Of a stretch of DNA of 32,847 bases, positions 7,468 to 18,038 are shown piece by piece. The first letter of the stretch is position 1, and each line of letters begins with the position of its first letter. The DNA is from an uncultured Candidatus Thioglobus sp. (GTDB lineage: Bacteria; Pseudomonadota; Gammaproteobacteria; PS1; Thioglobaceae), in assembly GCA_910595805.1 (NCBI GenBank), contig CAJVCK010000010.1:1-32847 (forward strand), given 5' to 3'. Under the pieces are notes generated by a model that ran no database searches, was not told where the DNA came from, and worked only from the letters and a program-made list of their open reading frames with translations. The position numbers and the translations under genes are program-made.

Positions 7468-7948
7468 ATCTTTTCCGAGCTTTTACTCTGTAAATTAGTT
7501 GGATTGACCAGTAGCCAAGAAAGGCACTTAAAATAGATACAACAGCACAACCTAGCAAGAAAGGTTGCCAAATCACGCCAAACACTTCCCAAACGTAATC
7601 TAGCGACATAATAAAATCTTGTTGAACTTCGACGCCCAATATCCAAGCACCTAGTTTATAACACCCATAGTAAATTGGAGGCATGGTGATTGGATTAGTA
7701 ATCCATACTAGGGCTACTGATAAAGGCAAGTTTGCAGAAAAAATAACCGCACCAGGTGCTGCTAAAAGCATTTGAAAAGGTATTGGAATAAAGGCGCAAA
7801 ATAAACCAACTGCAAAAGCTTTTGAAATGGAACGCCTATTAAAGTTCCATAGGCTTGGATCATGCAGGTGTTTACTAAGCCAGCCTAGATGCTTATGATC
7901 TTTTAATTCTTGAGGGTCTGGGCTGAAACGTTTGAAGGTTTTCTTCAT
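7454..7948 (-). CDS. DUF2062 membrane protein
   Basis: A 164-residue protein of the DUF2062 family. The conserved block runs from [20 protein letters not shown] through [21 protein letters not shown]. About three hydrophobic segments are visible (near residues 43-65, 72-100 and 128-153) with a basic C-terminal tail. Function is not established. It begins in an ATGA overlap with the dxs stop, so the two are co-translated. The 3' ends of this gene and ispG overlap head-on by 14 bases. Confidence 0.85.
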   Translation of the reverse strand: MKKTFKRFSPDPQELKDHKHLGWLSKHLHDPSLWNFNRRSISKAFAVGLFCAFIPIPFQMLLAAPGAVIFSANLPLSVALVWITNPITMPPIYYGCYKLGAWILGVEVQQDFIMSLDYVWEVFGVIWQPFLLGCAVVSILSAFLGYWSIQLIYRVKARKRSMRS

Positions 7949-9747
7949 GATTGTGCAGCCTGAATAATGCCGTTAACATCTAAGTGATACAGAGCATATA
8001 ACTCTTCTTGCGATCCTTGTTCAGTAAAATTATCTGGCAACCCTAATAAGGTGAGTGGTGTGCTAATTTTATGTGCGTGTAATAACTCGCTAATACCACT
8101 ACCAGCACCACCAGTAATGGCATTATCTTCAATGCTTATAAGTTGTTGGTGTGTTTCGGCAAGTTTCAATATTAATTCTTCATCTAGAGGTTTAACAAAG
8201 CGCATATCGACTACAGTTGAATCTAGCTCTTCTCCTGCGATAAGCGCATGATTAAGCATTGTTCCGAAAGCAAGGATTGCAATCTTACTGCCAAACCTAA
8301 TAACGTTTCCCTTTCCTATTTCTATTGTTTTATTACTAGTATAGTTTTTAATTGAAGAGGTTCCACGGGGATACCGAACGCAAGTCGGACCATCAAGTTG
8401 ATAAGCACTATTTAACATTTGATACATTTCAGTAGCATTACTAGGTGCCATAATCACCAAATTAGGGATGCACCTTAAAAAGCTCAAGTCAAAACTACCG
8501 GCGTGTGTCGCCCCATCAGCTCCTACTAATCCGGCACGATCAATAGCGAATATCACGTTTAGATTTTGCAAAGCGATATCGTGAATGAGTTGATCGTATC
8601 CTCTTTGTAAAAAAGTTGAATAAATTGCCACTACAGGTTTTAGACCCTGTGTAGCTAGACCACCTGCAAAAGTAATAGAATGCTGTTCAGCAATACCAAC
8701 ATCAAAGTATTGTTCAGGAAATCTTTTTTCAAATTCACTCATACCAGATCCAGTACACATTGCTGGTGTGATCGCCATGAGTTTTGAGTCATTGATAGCA
8801 GTATTTAGTAACCATTGACCAAAAACAGCACTATAACTTGGCAGAGTAGAATTATTGGTTTCCATAGGCGCTACACCATGAAATTTACAAGGATCATTTT
8901 CTGCAGCCTCTAAACCGTAGCCTTTTTTGGTGATAATGTGAAGCAATCTCGGCATTTTAAGTTGTTTTAGGTTTTGTAAAGTTTTTACTAGAAGTGGTAG
9001 ATCATGCCCATCGATAGGGCCGAAGTAATCCACACCCAGTTCTTCGAACAAGGTACTCGGTAACACCATGCCTTTAAGGTGTTCTTCCGAGCGCATGGCA
9101 AACTCACGAACCATTGGCATTTTTTCTAAAAAACCTAGTGACTTAGATTTCATTGTGGAATACACCTTTCCTGAAATAAGCTTGGTTAAATATTTATTCA
9201 TCGCACCAACGTTTTTAGAAATACTCATGTCATTGTCATTTAGAACAATAAGTAAATCAGCGTCACAATCACCTGCATGGTTTAGTGCTTCGAATGACAT
9301 GCCGCCGGTGAGTGCGCCATCACCAATAATAGCGATAGATTTTTTTTCAACCTGGTTGATCTTATTGCCAATGGCAATACCTAAGGCTGCACTGATTGAA
9401 GTAGATGAGTGTCCAGCACCAAATACGTCATGCTCACTTTCTTTCCTTTTGGTAAATCCACTTAATCCATCTTTTTTTCTAAGTGTGTGCATTTGCTTAA
9501 GTCGACCTGTGAGGATTTTGTGTGTATAAGCTTGGTGGCCCACATCAAATACAAAGCTATCATTAGGTGTGTCGAAAACATAATGCATGGCAACAGTTAA
9601 TTCAACTGTACCTAGGTTCGGTGCTAAATGACCACCAGTTTTCTGAATGTTTTCAATTAAAAATTCACGTATTTCATCCACCAAAGATTGTAGCTGGTCT
9701 AAATCTAGCTGTTTTATATCTTGAGGAGATTGGATGGAATCGAGCAC
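7945..9747 (-). CDS. dxs: 1-deoxy-D-xylulose-5-phosphate synthase
   Basis: A 600-residue DXS, the first enzyme of the MEP pathway, condensing pyruvate and glyceraldehyde-3-phosphate with thiamine diphosphate. Visible motifs are HLAPNLGTVELTVAMHYVFD, FDVGHQAYTHKILTGR, the ThDP site GDGALTGGMSFEALN through LNDNDMSIS, the catalytic-domain block DVGIAEQHSITFAGGLA, and YPRGTS near the substrate phosphate site. The start is GTG at 9747: an in-frame stop lies a few codons upstream and no ATG fits. The N-terminus is slightly shorter than in E. coli (620 residues). It is the first gene of the dxs-DUF2062 pair. Confidence 0.96.
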   Translation of the reverse strand: MLDSIQSPQDIKQLDLDQLQSLVDEIREFLIENIQKTGGHLAPNLGTVELTVAMHYVFDTPNDSFVFDVGHQAYTHKILTGRLKQMHTLRKKDGLSGFTKRKESEHDVFGAGHSSTSISAALGIAIGNKINQVEKKSIAIIGDGALTGGMSFEALNHAGDCDADLLIVLNDNDMSISKNVGAMNKYLTKLISGKVYSTMKSKSLGFLEKMPMVREFAMRSEEHLKGMVLPSTLFEELGVDYFGPIDGHDLPLLVKTLQNLKQLKMPRLLHIITKKGYGLEAAENDPCKFHGVAPMETNNSTLPSYSAVFGQWLLNTAINDSKLMAITPAMCTGSGMSEFEKRFPEQYFDVGIAEQHSITFAGGLATQGLKPVVAIYSTFLQRGYDQLIHDIALQNLNVIFAIDRAGLVGADGATHAGSFDLSFLRCIPNLVIMAPSNATEMYQMLNSAYQLDGPTCVRYPRGTSSIKNYTSNKTIEIGKGNVIRFGSKIAILAFGTMLNHALIAGEELDSTVVDMRFVKPLDEELILKLAETHQQLISIEDNAITGGAGSGISELLHAHKISTPLTLLGLPDNFTEQGSQEELYALYHLDVNGIIQAAQS

Positions 9748-9808
9748 GTATACAGTGAATAATTAAAGAGTATTATTATACGTACTTGGTTTAGGTACAT
9801 TATTAGCA

Positions 9809-9837
9809 TTGATTATATCCATGCAGTAAAATAGTAT
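9809..9837 (+). promoter_or_regulatory. Possible promoter for trhO
   Basis: TTGATT (9809-9814) and TAGTAT (9832-9837) lie 17 bases apart and about 23 bases before the trhO ATG. Each matches the consensus at only four positions, so this is tentative. Confidence 0.3.
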
Positions 9838-9860
9838 TTTTATTCAATAAAACATTTTTT

Positions 9861-10820
9861 ATGTTCACTGTTTGCGCACTTTATCAATTCGTCCGATTAG
9901 ATGATTTTGAAGAATTGCGCACCCCACTGCGTGAGCTAATGGTTGAATTAGAGATCAAAGGCACAATTCTTTTAGCGTTAGAAGGCTTAAATGGCACGAT
10001 TTCTGGCTCAAAAGCATCGATTGATAAGGTTATCCAGTTTTTACAAGATGATGGCCGTTTTGACAATCTAGAGATTAAATTTTCTCATAGTGAAACCACG
10101 CCATTTAAGCGCTTAAAAGTGAAACTTAAAAAAGAAATTGTAACGCTAGGTGTTGAGCATATCGATCCTTTGTCTTCTGTGGGTACTTATGTCAATCCCC
10201 AGGATTGGAACGCACTCATTAGTGATCCTGACGTAATATTGATTGACACTCGTAATAATTATGAATACGAAATCGGCAGTTTTAAAGGTGCCATCAATCC
10301 TAGCACTGAGACCTTTCGAGAGTTTCCTGAATACACTAAAAATAATTTAGAACAATATCGTGGCAAGAAAGTGGCGATGTTCTGTACCGGCGGTATTCGT
10401 TGTGAAAAATCGACAGCTTATCTAAAGACTCAAGGGTTTGATGCAGTCTATCATCTACAAGGGGGTATTTTAAAATACTTAGAAGAAGTGGATGAAGAAC
10501 AGAGCCTATGGGAAGGAGAGTGCTTTGTGTTTGATGATCGTGTTGCCGTAAAGCACAACTTGGAGCAAGGTCAATACGACCAATGTCATGCTTGTCGTTA
10601 TCCGATTACGCCCGAAGAAAAACAACATCCTCATTATGAAAAAGGAGTATCTTGTCCGCGTTGCCACGGTTCACGCAGTGACACCCAAGTCAGCCGTTAT
10701 CGTGAAAGAGAGCGCCAAATACAGCTGGCTAAAGCACGTGGTGAAGAGCATATTGGTGATCATGCAAGTCAGATTATTACAGCTAAAGCTAAGAAAAAAG
10801 CACTTAAAAAACAAAAATAA
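9861..10820 (+). CDS. trhO: tRNA uridine(34) hydroxylase TrhO (YceA)
   Basis: A 319-residue protein of the UPF0176/YceA family, now known as TrhO, which makes 5-hydroxyuridine at tRNA position 34 using O2. The N-terminal ferredoxin-like domain includes [13 protein letters not shown]. The rhodanese domain has [20 protein letters not shown] and the active-site loop [16 protein letters not shown] with its cysteine. The C-terminal part has cysteine pairs ([15 protein letters not shown]) that may bind metal. The lysine-rich end ([12 protein letters not shown]) is typical. It is followed after 6 bases by a methyltransferase gene. Confidence 0.93.
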   Translation: MFTVCALYQFVRLDDFEELRTPLRELMVELEIKGTILLALEGLNGTISGSKASIDKVIQFLQDDGRFDNLEIKFSHSETTPFKRLKVKLKKEIVTLGVEHIDPLSSVGTYVNPQDWNALISDPDVILIDTRNNYEYEIGSFKGAINPSTETFREFPEYTKNNLEQYRGKKVAMFCTGGIRCEKSTAYLKTQGFDAVYHLQGGILKYLEEVDEEQSLWEGECFVFDDRVAVKHNLEQGQYDQCHACRYPITPEEKQHPHYEKGVSCPRCHGSRSDTQVSRYRERERQIQLAKARGEEHIGDHASQIITAKAKKKALKKQK

Positions 10821-10826
10821 TTACCT

Positions 10827-11417
10827 ATGTTTACACGTAAAGATATACCCAAACTAAAGCAAGACATAACTGTTCAAGCTAACTTGTTAGGCCATGATTT
10901 AATACTTAAAACTCGTTGGGGTGTGTTTAGCCCACGATCAATTGATGATGGCACGTTGCTATTAATGAAGTACCTAAATATTGATGCATATGATAAATGC
11001 TTAGATCTTGGCTGTGGTTATGGCCCGATTGGATTAAGTGTTGCTAAATCTTGCTTGCAGGGCGAAGTGCATATGGTGGATAAAGATTTTGTTGCAGTTG
11101 AGTTATCAAATAACAATGCTAAGCTTAATCATATTGATAATGCAAAAGCTTATTTGTCGGATGCATTTTTAAGTGTAAATAAAGACAATTATTTTGATCA
11201 GATAATTTCTAATGTGCCTGCAAAAGTAGGGCGAGAACAGCTTAGTATTATTTTATATGATGCTTATGATGCGCTTAAACCCGGTGGAAAAATTACCTTT
11301 GTTACGATTAATGGTTTGCGACATTTTATTAAAGACAACTTTAAATCCGTATTTGGTAATTATAAAAAACTAAAACAAGGGCAAAAGTACACAATTTCTC
11401 AAGCGATTAAACAATAG
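10827..11417 (+). CDS. Class I SAM-dependent methyltransferase (RsmC/YbxB-like)
   Basis: A 196-residue protein with the methyltransferase-small (MTS) domain. The SAM-binding glycine motif is CLDLGCGYGPIGLSVA at about residue 57, preceded by LKTRWGVFSPRSIDDGTLLL, a block of the RsmC-like family. The catalytic motif, usually N-P-P-[FY], appears here as SNVPAKVGRE, with V in place of the first P and A in place of F, a form seen in some of these proteins but not one that fixes the target. It may methylate guanine N2 in rRNA, but this is inference. It lies in an operon with trhO. Confidence 0.8.
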   Translation: MFTRKDIPKLKQDITVQANLLGHDLILKTRWGVFSPRSIDDGTLLLMKYLNIDAYDKCLDLGCGYGPIGLSVAKSCLQGEVHMVDKDFVAVELSNNNAKLNHIDNAKAYLSDAFLSVNKDNYFDQIISNVPAKVGREQLSIILYDAYDALKPGGKITFVTINGLRHFIKDNFKSVFGNYKKLKQGQKYTISQAIKQ

Positions 11418-11422
11418 AACAA

Positions 11423-11451
11423 TTGCGTAATAATTAGTATAAGAGTAAAAT
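11423..11451 (+). promoter_or_regulatory. Promoter for grxD
   Basis: TTGCGT (11423-11428) and TAAAAT (11446-11451) lie 17 bases apart. A small palindrome GAGTA-AAA-TACTC (11443-11455) covers the -10 element and could be an operator half-pair. The predicted start near 11458 leaves a leader of about 28 bases with an AGGAG site (11474-11478). Confidence 0.55.
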
Positions 11452-11485
11452 ACTCGGACATTCAGAATTAAACAGGAGTAATGCA

Positions 11486-11815
11486 ATGGACATAATGGAT
11501 AGAATTCAAGCTCAGGTAGACAGCGCACCAATCGTACTTTATATGAAAGGAACGCCTCAGTTCCCACAATGTGGATTTTCTGCTAAGGCAGCGCAAACAT
11601 TAGCTTCAACGGGCGTTGAATTTGCTTATGTTAATATTTTTGAAGATCAAGAAGTGATGCAAAATTTACCCAATTTTCAAGATTGGCCAACGTTTCCACA
11701 GATCTACTTTAACTCTGAATTAATGGGTGGTGGTGATATTATTGTTGAGATGGCTGAAATGGGCACCTTAGAGGCAGCCATGAAAGAAGCGACAGAGAAA
11801 TTTAGTAGTAACTAG
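11486..11815 (+). CDS. grxD: Monothiol glutaredoxin, Grx4 type
   Basis: A 109-residue CGFS-type glutaredoxin. These proteins bind a [2Fe-2S] cluster with glutathione and pass it to Fe-S targets, often with BolA. The active site is KGTPQFPQCGFSAKA, with the conserved lysine and C-G-F-S. The glutathione-site blocks DWPTFPQIYFN and GGGDIIVEM follow. The start is clear: AGGAG lies 7 bases before the ATG. It has its own promoter and is a single-gene unit ending 6 bases from the converging metallopeptidase gene. No clear terminator is seen in that gap. Confidence 0.96.
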   Translation: MDIMDRIQAQVDSAPIVLYMKGTPQFPQCGFSAKAAQTLASTGVEFAYVNIFEDQEVMQNLPNFQDWPTFPQIYFNSELMGGGDIIVEMAEMGTLEAAMKEATEKFSSN

Positions 11816-11821
11816 TTTTTG

Positions 11822-12490
11822 CTATAAGTTATGTAACTTGTGGCCGTTATCTTTAAGCCAACATCTGCTGGTTTTATAGTCTGGCAAGATTGATTCAATC
11901 AATTGCCAAAAATCCTTCGAATGATTCTTAATCTTTGTATGGGAAAGCTCGTGCACAATCACATAATCTATCACACTGATTGGCGCTTGAATTAGCAAAT
12001 AGTTAAGGTTAATATTATTTACCGAGGAGCATGATCCCCACAGAGTTTTTTGCGCCTTAAGTCTTACTTGTTGATAATTAAGTTGGTGTGTTTTGGCATA
12101 ATACGCTAGCCTTGGTAGGGCGATTTTTTTAAAAGCAGCTTTGTACCATGTGTGAAAGGCTAAATAACCATTATTTTTTAAGCTAAATACCTTGCCATCA
12201 AAATTAAGTTGAGGCGTTTGCCCGGTGTTTTTAGTTAACGGATATTGATTGCCTAGATACAAAAACTGTTCACCTTCTTTGTAACTTGGTGCCAGTATTT
12301 GATTGGAATAAATAGAGCGTTGTTTATTTTCTATCCAGTGTGCTTTATCAACAATAAAAGTCTCGACTTCTTTGAGAGAGAGTTTTTGTGGGCAACGAAC
12401 AACAAGTTCGGCATGGGTATTGATTTGCAAACTCAGTGTTTTGCGTTTAGAGCGAATAAGTGTGTAATCAATCAATCCAAGCTCTTGCAT
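11822..12490 (-). CDS. YgjP-like zinc metallopeptidase (M48/DUF45 type)
   Basis: A 222-residue protein of the YgjP/DUF45 (WLM-like) family. The zinc site is [17 protein letters not shown], giving H-E-x-x-H plus a third histidine six residues on. The preceding [17 protein letters not shown] is the family's second signature. Members are annotated as metal-dependent hydrolases; E. coli YgjP has been reported to act on nucleoside triphosphates, but this is not certain for this homologue. The ATG at 12490 lies inside the end of purL in another frame (overlap about 23 bases), so it is translated after purL from the same message. Confidence 0.85.
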   Translation of the reverse strand: MQELGLIDYTLIRSKRKTLSLQINTHAELVVRCPQKLSLKEVETFIVDKAHWIENKQRSIYSNQILAPSYKEGEQFLYLGNQYPLTKNTGQTPQLNFDGKVFSLKNNGYLAFHTWYKAAFKKIALPRLAYYAKTHQLNYQQVRLKAQKTLWGSCSSVNNINLNYLLIQAPISVIDYVIVHELSHTKIKNHSKDFWQLIESILPDYKTSRCWLKDNGHKLHNL

Positions 12491-15400
12491 TTTCAAACAT
12501 TCTCATCCACGGGCTACGTTCAGTCCAATCTTTTGGATGATGTGAGTTTTGCACCGTACGGAATACACGTTCAGGGTGTGGCATCATAATGGTGACCTGG
12601 CCAGAATTATTGGTAACACCAGCAACAGCATTGTCCGATCCATTTGGATTATGTGGGTAAGTTTGTGTTAAATCGCCGGCATGATCTACATACTGCAGCG
12701 CAATATGCTGTTCGGATTGATTACCTTTAAATATTGCACGACCTTCGCCATGAGCAATGGCAATTGGCATGATAGATCCTGCCATGTCTTTGAGGAAAAT
12801 TGAATTTGACTGACCGATTTTAACCGATGAAAATCGTGCTTCAAATTGCTCTGAAACATTGCGATTAAAGCTTGGCCAATGCTCAGATCCAGGGATTATT
12901 TCGCTTAAATTAGACATCATTTGGCAGCCATTACAAATCCCGAGTGCAAAGCTATCATTTCTTTCGAAGAAAGCCTCAAAATTATCTTTGGCCCTTGCAT
13001 TGTATAGAATTGAGCTTGCCCAACCTCTGCCCGCACCAAGTACATCTCCGTAAGAGAAGCCACCACAAGCCACCATGCCTTTGAAATTTTCTAAAGAAAT
13101 ACGACCCGACAGAATATCACTCATGTGCACATCAATTGCTTCAAATTCAGCTTTATTAAAGGCCGCTGCCATTTCTACCTGACCATTAATTCCCTGCTCT
13201 CTTAGCACGGCAATTTTTGGTTTAGTATTTTTAGAAATATAAGGCGCTGTTACTGATTGTTCGTGATCAAAAGAAAGATCAACTTTTAAGCCTTCTGTAT
13301 TTTCAATAATACCTGCAAATTCTTCTTCGGCACACTGAGGGTTGTCACGTAGTTTAGCGATTTCATAAGAGGTAGATGACCATAAAGACTGCAACTGTAT
13401 ACGTGGTTGCTCAAATAACACTTTTTCACCTATATGAATTTTAATATTATCTGTATCGTTGATATTGGCAATGTGACGTGTGCAGTCAGTTAGGCTTGCT
13501 AATGCCAGTGCTTGTGCAACAGCGTCTTTATTATTGTTACTTACCTGAATAATACAACCCAATTCCTCATTAAATAAATCAGTAATATTTTGTTCAGTAG
13601 TTTGAATGTCTAGACCACAATGAGAAGCAAACGCCATCTCCAATAGGGTCGTAATTGCACCACCATCACTACGATCATGATAAGCGCTAATCAACCCTTG
13701 TTTGTTAAGCTGATTGATAACACCAAAGAATTTTTTAAATGTTGAGCCATTATCTAAGTTTGGTGCAACATCACCCACTTGGTTGTACACTTGTGCCAAG
13801 CATGAACCACCCATTCTGTTTTGTCCAAAACCTAAATCAATTAGCCATAGTTCAGAAGCTTCATCAGTATTTAGTAATGGTGAGATTTGCAACCTTGCAT
13901 CTGGTGTTTTTGCAAAGGCAGTAATGATTAACGATAAAGGTGCAGTTACTGCTTTGTCTTCACCATTGTCAACCCAAGAGCTTCTCATTGACATTGAGTC
14001 CTTGCCAACAGGTATTGTTAGACCTAATTCTGGACACAAATCCATGCCGACTGATTTGACAGCTTCAAATAATTTGGCGTCTTCGCCTGGATGGCCGCTT
14101 GCGCTCATCCAATTAGCACTTAAACTAATATGATTAATATCTTCAACATAACCACCTAACATATTAGTTAGCGCTTCTCCGATTGTCATTCTTGCAGCAG
14201 ATTCAGCGTTAACTAATGCTAACGGTGTTTTTTCACCCATTGACATAATTTCACCTTGGTAGCCGACATAATCTGCCAATGAGATTGCGCAATCTGCCAC
14301 CGGTACTTGCCACGGACCTACAAATTGGTCGCGCGCAACCATGCCGGTGACACTTCGATCGCCAATGGTGATTAAGAAATTTTTACTAGCAACGGTTGGT
14401 AATTGTAAGATGCGGTTAATGGCTTCATTGAGCTTGATATTGCTAGCATCTAAAGCATTAAGTTGATCAATAGGTATTTGTGCATTAATACTAGTCTTTG
14501 GTGGATTACCCAATAAAACACTCATAGGCATATCAATTGGATTATTGTCAAATAGTGAGTCACTTAAAACCAATTCTTGTTCTTTAGTGGATTCACCAAG
14601 TACAGCAAAAGGTGCGCGCTCACGTGCACAAATATCACTAAATAAATCTAAGCTAGAAGGTGCGATAGCCAGAACGTAGCGCTCTTGAGATTCGTTACAC
14701 CAAACCTCAAGTGGTGACATTTGGTTGTCATCATTTGGAATATTGCGTAATTCAAAACGACCACCTCGACCTGAATCATTTACCAATTCTGGCAAGCCAT
14801 TTGATAGGCCACCGGCTCCAATATCATGAATTGAAATAATCGGGTTGTCGTTGCCTAGATTAGCACAACGATCAATTACTTCTTGGGCACGTCGTTCCAT
14901 TTCAGGATTAGCACGTTGTACAGAAGCAAAATCTAAATCTTCACTTTGCTCACCACTTTTAACACTAGATGCGGCACCGCCACCAAGGCCAATCAGCATT
15001 GCCGGACCACCAAGAACAATAATCTTGCTGCCAGAAGGAATTTCCCCTTTTTGAATATGTTGTTCTTGAATATGCCCTAAGCCACCAGCCAGCATAATAG
15101 GTTTGTGATAACCACGCACTTCTCCGTTTGGAGTTTGTTGCTCAAAAGTTCTAAAATAACCCAAGGTGTTTGGTCGGCCAAATTCGTTATTAAATGCAGC
15201 AGCCCCAATCGGTCCCTCGAGCATAATATCAAGTGCTGAGACGATTTGATTAGGTTTGCCGTAATCTAATTCCCAAGGTTGTTGGGCGCTGTTAATTTTC
15301 AGATTAGACACACTAAAACCACACAAGCCAACTTTAGGCTTTGAACCCTGACCAGTAGCGCCTTCATCGCGAATCTCACCACCAGAACCAGTGGCTGCAC

Positions 15401-16304
15401 CAGGGTGCGGAGCAATGGCAGTAGGATGGTTGTGCGTTTCAACCTTCATTAAGATGGCCCTGTGTTCTTTTGAACTTACATATTTTCCATTCTCATCTGC
15501 ATAAAAACGCTCACCTTCAAAACCTTCCATTACGGCCGAGTTGTCTGAATAAACACTGAGCAAACCTTCTGGGTGTTTGTGATAGGTGTTGCGAATCATG
15601 GAAAACAAACTTTTAGCTTGCTCAACACCATCAATAGTCCAATCAGCATTAAATATTTTGTGTCGACAATGCTCTGAGTTTGCTTGGGCAAACATCATTA
15701 GTTCAATGTCAGTTGGGTTTCGCTCTAATTTTATAAAGCTTTCAACTAAGTAATCAATCTCACCATTGCTAAGCGCCAAGCCAAGCTCAATGTTGGTTTT
15801 TTCTAAGGCTGACTTGCCATTAGTTAAAATATTAACGTCGGCATAAGGTTGTGGCTCAAAATTATCAAAAATAGTGTGTGCATCATTAATCGAACCTAAG
15901 ACAGATTCGGTCATTTTGTCCATGATTGCAGCTAGAATTTGTCTTGAGTTAGTAATTTCAGCATCGAAATGATAAATAGTTGCACGTTCAATGCGGTTAA
16001 TTTTGTTAATATCACATAAATGTACAATATCAGTAGCTTTAGATGACCAAGGAGAGATGGTGCCTAGTCTAGGAATAATTACAATGCTAGATTGTGCTGA
16101 GTTAGTTGATAATGCTGGTGCATAAGATAACAAATGCTCAAGGTGATTTTTTTCTACCTCTGTGAGAGTTTCATTAAGATCAGCAAGGTGAATGAATTCA
16201 GCTGCCAATAAGTTTAAACCGGGTTGTGCTTTTGATATTTTTGCTTGTAAGGTTCTAGTTTTAAAAGCACCAAGAGCGCTAATACCTTGATGGGTATGAA
16301 TCAT
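12468..16304 (-). CDS. purL: Phosphoribosylformylglycinamidine synthase, single-chain PurL
   Basis: A 1278-residue large-type FGAM synthase, the fourth step of purine synthesis, making FGAM from FGAR, ATP and glutamine. An N-terminal PurS-like part is followed by two AIR-synthase-like halves. Landmarks include [38 protein letters not shown] and [17 protein letters not shown]. The C-terminal glutaminase has its nucleophile in [10 protein letters not shown] (about residue 1123) and the partner histidine and glutamate in MPHPERVFR. Length matches E. coli PurL (1295). It starts in an ATGA overlap with the yebC stop. Confidence 0.97.
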   Translation of the reverse strand: MIHTHQGISALGAFKTRTLQAKISKAQPGLNLLAAEFIHLADLNETLTEVEKNHLEHLLSYAPALSTNSAQSSIVIIPRLGTISPWSSKATDIVHLCDINKINRIERATIYHFDAEITNSRQILAAIMDKMTESVLGSINDAHTIFDNFEPQPYADVNILTNGKSALEKTNIELGLALSNGEIDYLVESFIKLERNPTDIELMMFAQANSEHCRHKIFNADWTIDGVEQAKSLFSMIRNTYHKHPEGLLSVYSDNSAVMEGFEGERFYADENGKYVSSKEHRAILMKVETHNHPTAIAPHPGAATGSGGEIRDEGATGQGSKPKVGLCGFSVSNLKINSAQQPWELDYGKPNQIVSALDIMLEGPIGAAAFNNEFGRPNTLGYFRTFEQQTPNGEVRGYHKPIMLAGGLGHIQEQHIQKGEIPSGSKIIVLGGPAMLIGLGGGAASSVKSGEQSEDLDFASVQRANPEMERRAQEVIDRCANLGNDNPIISIHDIGAGGLSNGLPELVNDSGRGGRFELRNIPNDDNQMSPLEVWCNESQERYVLAIAPSSLDLFSDICARERAPFAVLGESTKEQELVLSDSLFDNNPIDMPMSVLLGNPPKTSINAQIPIDQLNALDASNIKLNEAINRILQLPTVASKNFLITIGDRSVTGMVARDQFVGPWQVPVADCAISLADYVGYQGEIMSMGEKTPLALVNAESAARMTIGEALTNMLGGYVEDINHISLSANWMSASGHPGEDAKLFEAVKSVGMDLCPELGLTIPVGKDSMSMRSSWVDNGEDKAVTAPLSLIITAFAKTPDARLQISPLLNTDEASELWLIDLGFGQNRMGGSCLAQVYNQVGDVAPNLDNGSTFKKFFGVINQLNKQGLISAYHDRSDGGAITTLLEMAFASHCGLDIQTTEQNITDLFNEELGCIIQVSNNNKDAVAQALALASLTDCTRHIANINDTDNIKIHIGEKVLFEQPRIQLQSLWSSTSYEIAKLRDNPQCAEEEFAGIIENTEGLKVDLSFDHEQSVTAPYISKNTKPKIAVLREQGINGQVEMAAAFNKAEFEAIDVHMSDILSGRISLENFKGMVACGGFSYGDVLGAGRGWASSILYNARAKDNFEAFFERNDSFALGICNGCQMMSNLSEIIPGSEHWPSFNRNVSEQFEARFSSVKIGQSNSIFLKDMAGSIMPIAIAHGEGRAIFKGNQSEQHIALQYVDHAGDLTQTYPHNPNGSDNAVAGVTNNSGQVTIMMPHPERVFRTVQNSHHPKDWTERSPWMRMFENARAWID

Positions 16305-17041
16305 AATTGTGCCATTACCTCATCTGAAATATCGGCATTGTGATAGACTTCTTGTGTGTCATCAAGATCTTCTAATCGGTCGATCAGCTTCATGAATTTT
16401 TCTGCATCGCCTAAATTAAGCTCAACACGATTAGCTGGCTCCATAGTGACTTCAGAATGACTGGATTTAAGCCCTGCATCAGACAGTGCGTCTTTCACAG
16501 TAAAGAAGTCTTCAGGTGTGGTGATTACATCAATTGAACCATCATCATTGCTAATCACATCTTCAGCACCAGCATCGAGTGCAGCCTCCATAATTAGATC
16601 TTCGTCGCCTGAAGCAAAACTAATAAAACCTTGCTTGTTAAATAAATAAGCCACTGAACCATCAGTGCCTAGGTTGCCACCATGTTTAGAAAATGCATGA
16701 CGCACATCAGCCACTGTTCGATTACGATTATCCGTTAAGGTGTCAACCATAATTGCCGTACCACCAAGACCGTAACCTTCATAACGTACTTCATCGTAGT
16801 TTTCACCCTCTAGGTCTCCACTACCGCGTTTAACTGCATTTTCAATGGTATCGCGTTTCATGTTAGCAGCCAAGGCTTTATCAATCACCATGCGCAATCC
16901 AGGATTATTCTCAATCACACCGCCGCCAGCTTTAGCAGCAATGACAATTTCTTTAATTAACTTGGTGAATATTTTTCCACGCTTGGCATCTTGAGCACCT
17001 TTTCGGTGTTGAATGTTGTGCCATTTAGAATGTCCTGCCAT
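16301..17041 (-). CDS. yebC: YebC/PmpR family regulator
   Basis: A 246-residue YebC-family protein with the standard N-terminus [20 protein letters not shown] and the block [20 protein letters not shown]. Family members have been described as transcriptional regulators (PmpR) and, more recently, as factors that relieve ribosome stalling at proline runs. A clear GGAG (17050-17053) lies 8 bases before the ATG. In many gammaproteobacteria yebC precedes ruvC; here it leads a coupled unit with purL and a YgjP-like gene. Confidence 0.95.
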   Translation of the reverse strand: MAGHSKWHNIQHRKGAQDAKRGKIFTKLIKEIVIAAKAGGGVIENNPGLRMVIDKALAANMKRDTIENAVKRGSGDLEGENYDEVRYEGYGLGGTAIMVDTLTDNRNRTVADVRHAFSKHGGNLGTDGSVAYLFNKQGFISFASGDEDLIMEAALDAGAEDVISNDDGSIDVITTPEDFFTVKDALSDAGLKSSHSEVTMEPANRVELNLGDAEKFMKLIDRLEDLDDTQEVYHNADISDEVMAQL

Positions 17042-17081
17042 GAAGTTAGCTCCAATTTTTAAGTTTGTTAGATTTTACCTT

Positions 17082-18029
17082 TTATGCGGTAAAGTCGAGC
17101 AATTTTTGTATAGATTGCTGTGCTTTTTTAGCGACACCAGGTTCAATTAATATTTCATTTTTACCAGTTTTTAAAGTATCAAGACAATTGTCTAAAGTGT
17201 TCATTGCCATCCATTCACAATGGGCGCATGATTCACAGTCTGCACTTGTGCCCATTGTAGGAGCTTCAATTAATTTTTTATGGGGCGCCACTTCATGCAT
17301 TTTGTGAAAAATACCGTTATCAGTGGCTACAATAAAAGTAGATTCATCTCGATCTCTTACTGCATTAATAAGCGCAGTGGTTGAACCAACTACATCGGCT
17401 AAATCCACAACGGATTGAGGTGATTCTGGGTGTACTAAAATACCCGCTTCAGGATGTTTGACTTTAAGTGCTTTTAATGCATCCGCCTTAAAGCGTTCAT
17501 GCACTACGCAAGAACCTTGCCAAAGCAGCATATCTGCACCAGTTTGTGTTTGTACATAGTTGCCCAAGTGTTTATCGGGCGCCCATAAGATGTTTTCACC
17601 TTGCTCGTGCAAGTGTTTGGCAACGGTTAATGCGCTACCTGAAGTAACTACCCAATCTGCTCTGGCTTTAACTTGAGCTGAAGTGTTGGCATAAACCACT
17701 ACTTTTCGATCAGGGTGTTGATCGCAAAATTTTGAAAAGGCTTCGATAGGACAATCTTCATCTAAAGAACAGGTGGCAGCTTCATCAAGCACTAAAACGG
17801 TTTTTTCAGGGGATAAAATCTTAGCCGTCTCGCCCATAAATTTAACGCCTGCAACGATAATAGTATCTGCGTCACAGTTCTGACCAAAGCGAGCCATCTC
17901 TAATGAGTCAGAAACAATGCCACCGCTTTCTTCTGCCAAAGTTTGTAAATCACCACTGACATAATAATGCGCAACCAATACAGCGTTACGAGCTTTGAGT
18001 TCAGCTTTTATTTGATCTTGAATTGACAC
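17082..18029 (-). CDS. nadA: Quinolinate synthase NadA
   Basis: A 315-residue [4Fe-4S] enzyme that condenses iminoaspartate with dihydroxyacetone phosphate to quinolinate in NAD synthesis. Conserved parts are [20 protein letters not shown] near the N-terminus, [13 protein letters not shown] (first cluster cysteine), WQGSCVVHE (second) and [14 protein letters not shown] (third, with two extra cysteines, C-x2-C-x2-C). It is shorter than E. coli NadA (347) mainly at the N-terminus and close to compact bacterial and archaeal forms. It follows aspS by 9 bases in the DUF502-aspS-nadA unit. NadB and NadC are not in the window. Confidence 0.95.
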   Translation of the reverse strand: MSIQDQIKAELKARNAVLVAHYYVSGDLQTLAEESGGIVSDSLEMARFGQNCDADTIIVAGVKFMGETAKILSPEKTVLVLDEAATCSLDEDCPIEAFSKFCDQHPDRKVVVYANTSAQVKARADWVVTSGSALTVAKHLHEQGENILWAPDKHLGNYVQTQTGADMLLWQGSCVVHERFKADALKALKVKHPEAGILVHPESPQSVVDLADVVGSTTALINAVRDRDESTFIVATDNGIFHKMHEVAPHKKLIEAPTMGTSADCESCAHCEWMAMNTLDNCLDTLKTGKNEILIEPGVAKKAQQSIQKLLDFTA

Positions 18030-18038
18030 GCTGTTTAT

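Noticed and set aside
9068..9529. Plus-strand open frame of 153 codons inside dxs
   Set aside because: It is fully antisense to conserved DXS motifs and resembles no protein; no ribosome site of its own.
9775..9817. TATAAT sequences on the minus strand upstream of dxs
   Set aside because: Two perfect -10 boxes occur, but no acceptable -35 lies 16-18 bases upstream of either, and AT-rich sequence gives such boxes by chance.
10588..10857. Second open frame on the same strand across the trhO end
   Set aside because: It is a frame-shifted reading of trhO codons; the trhO frame itself is intact and homologous throughout.
13714..14133. Plus-strand open frame of 139 codons inside purL
   Set aside because: Antisense to the conserved purL core; serine/proline-rich shadow with no domain.
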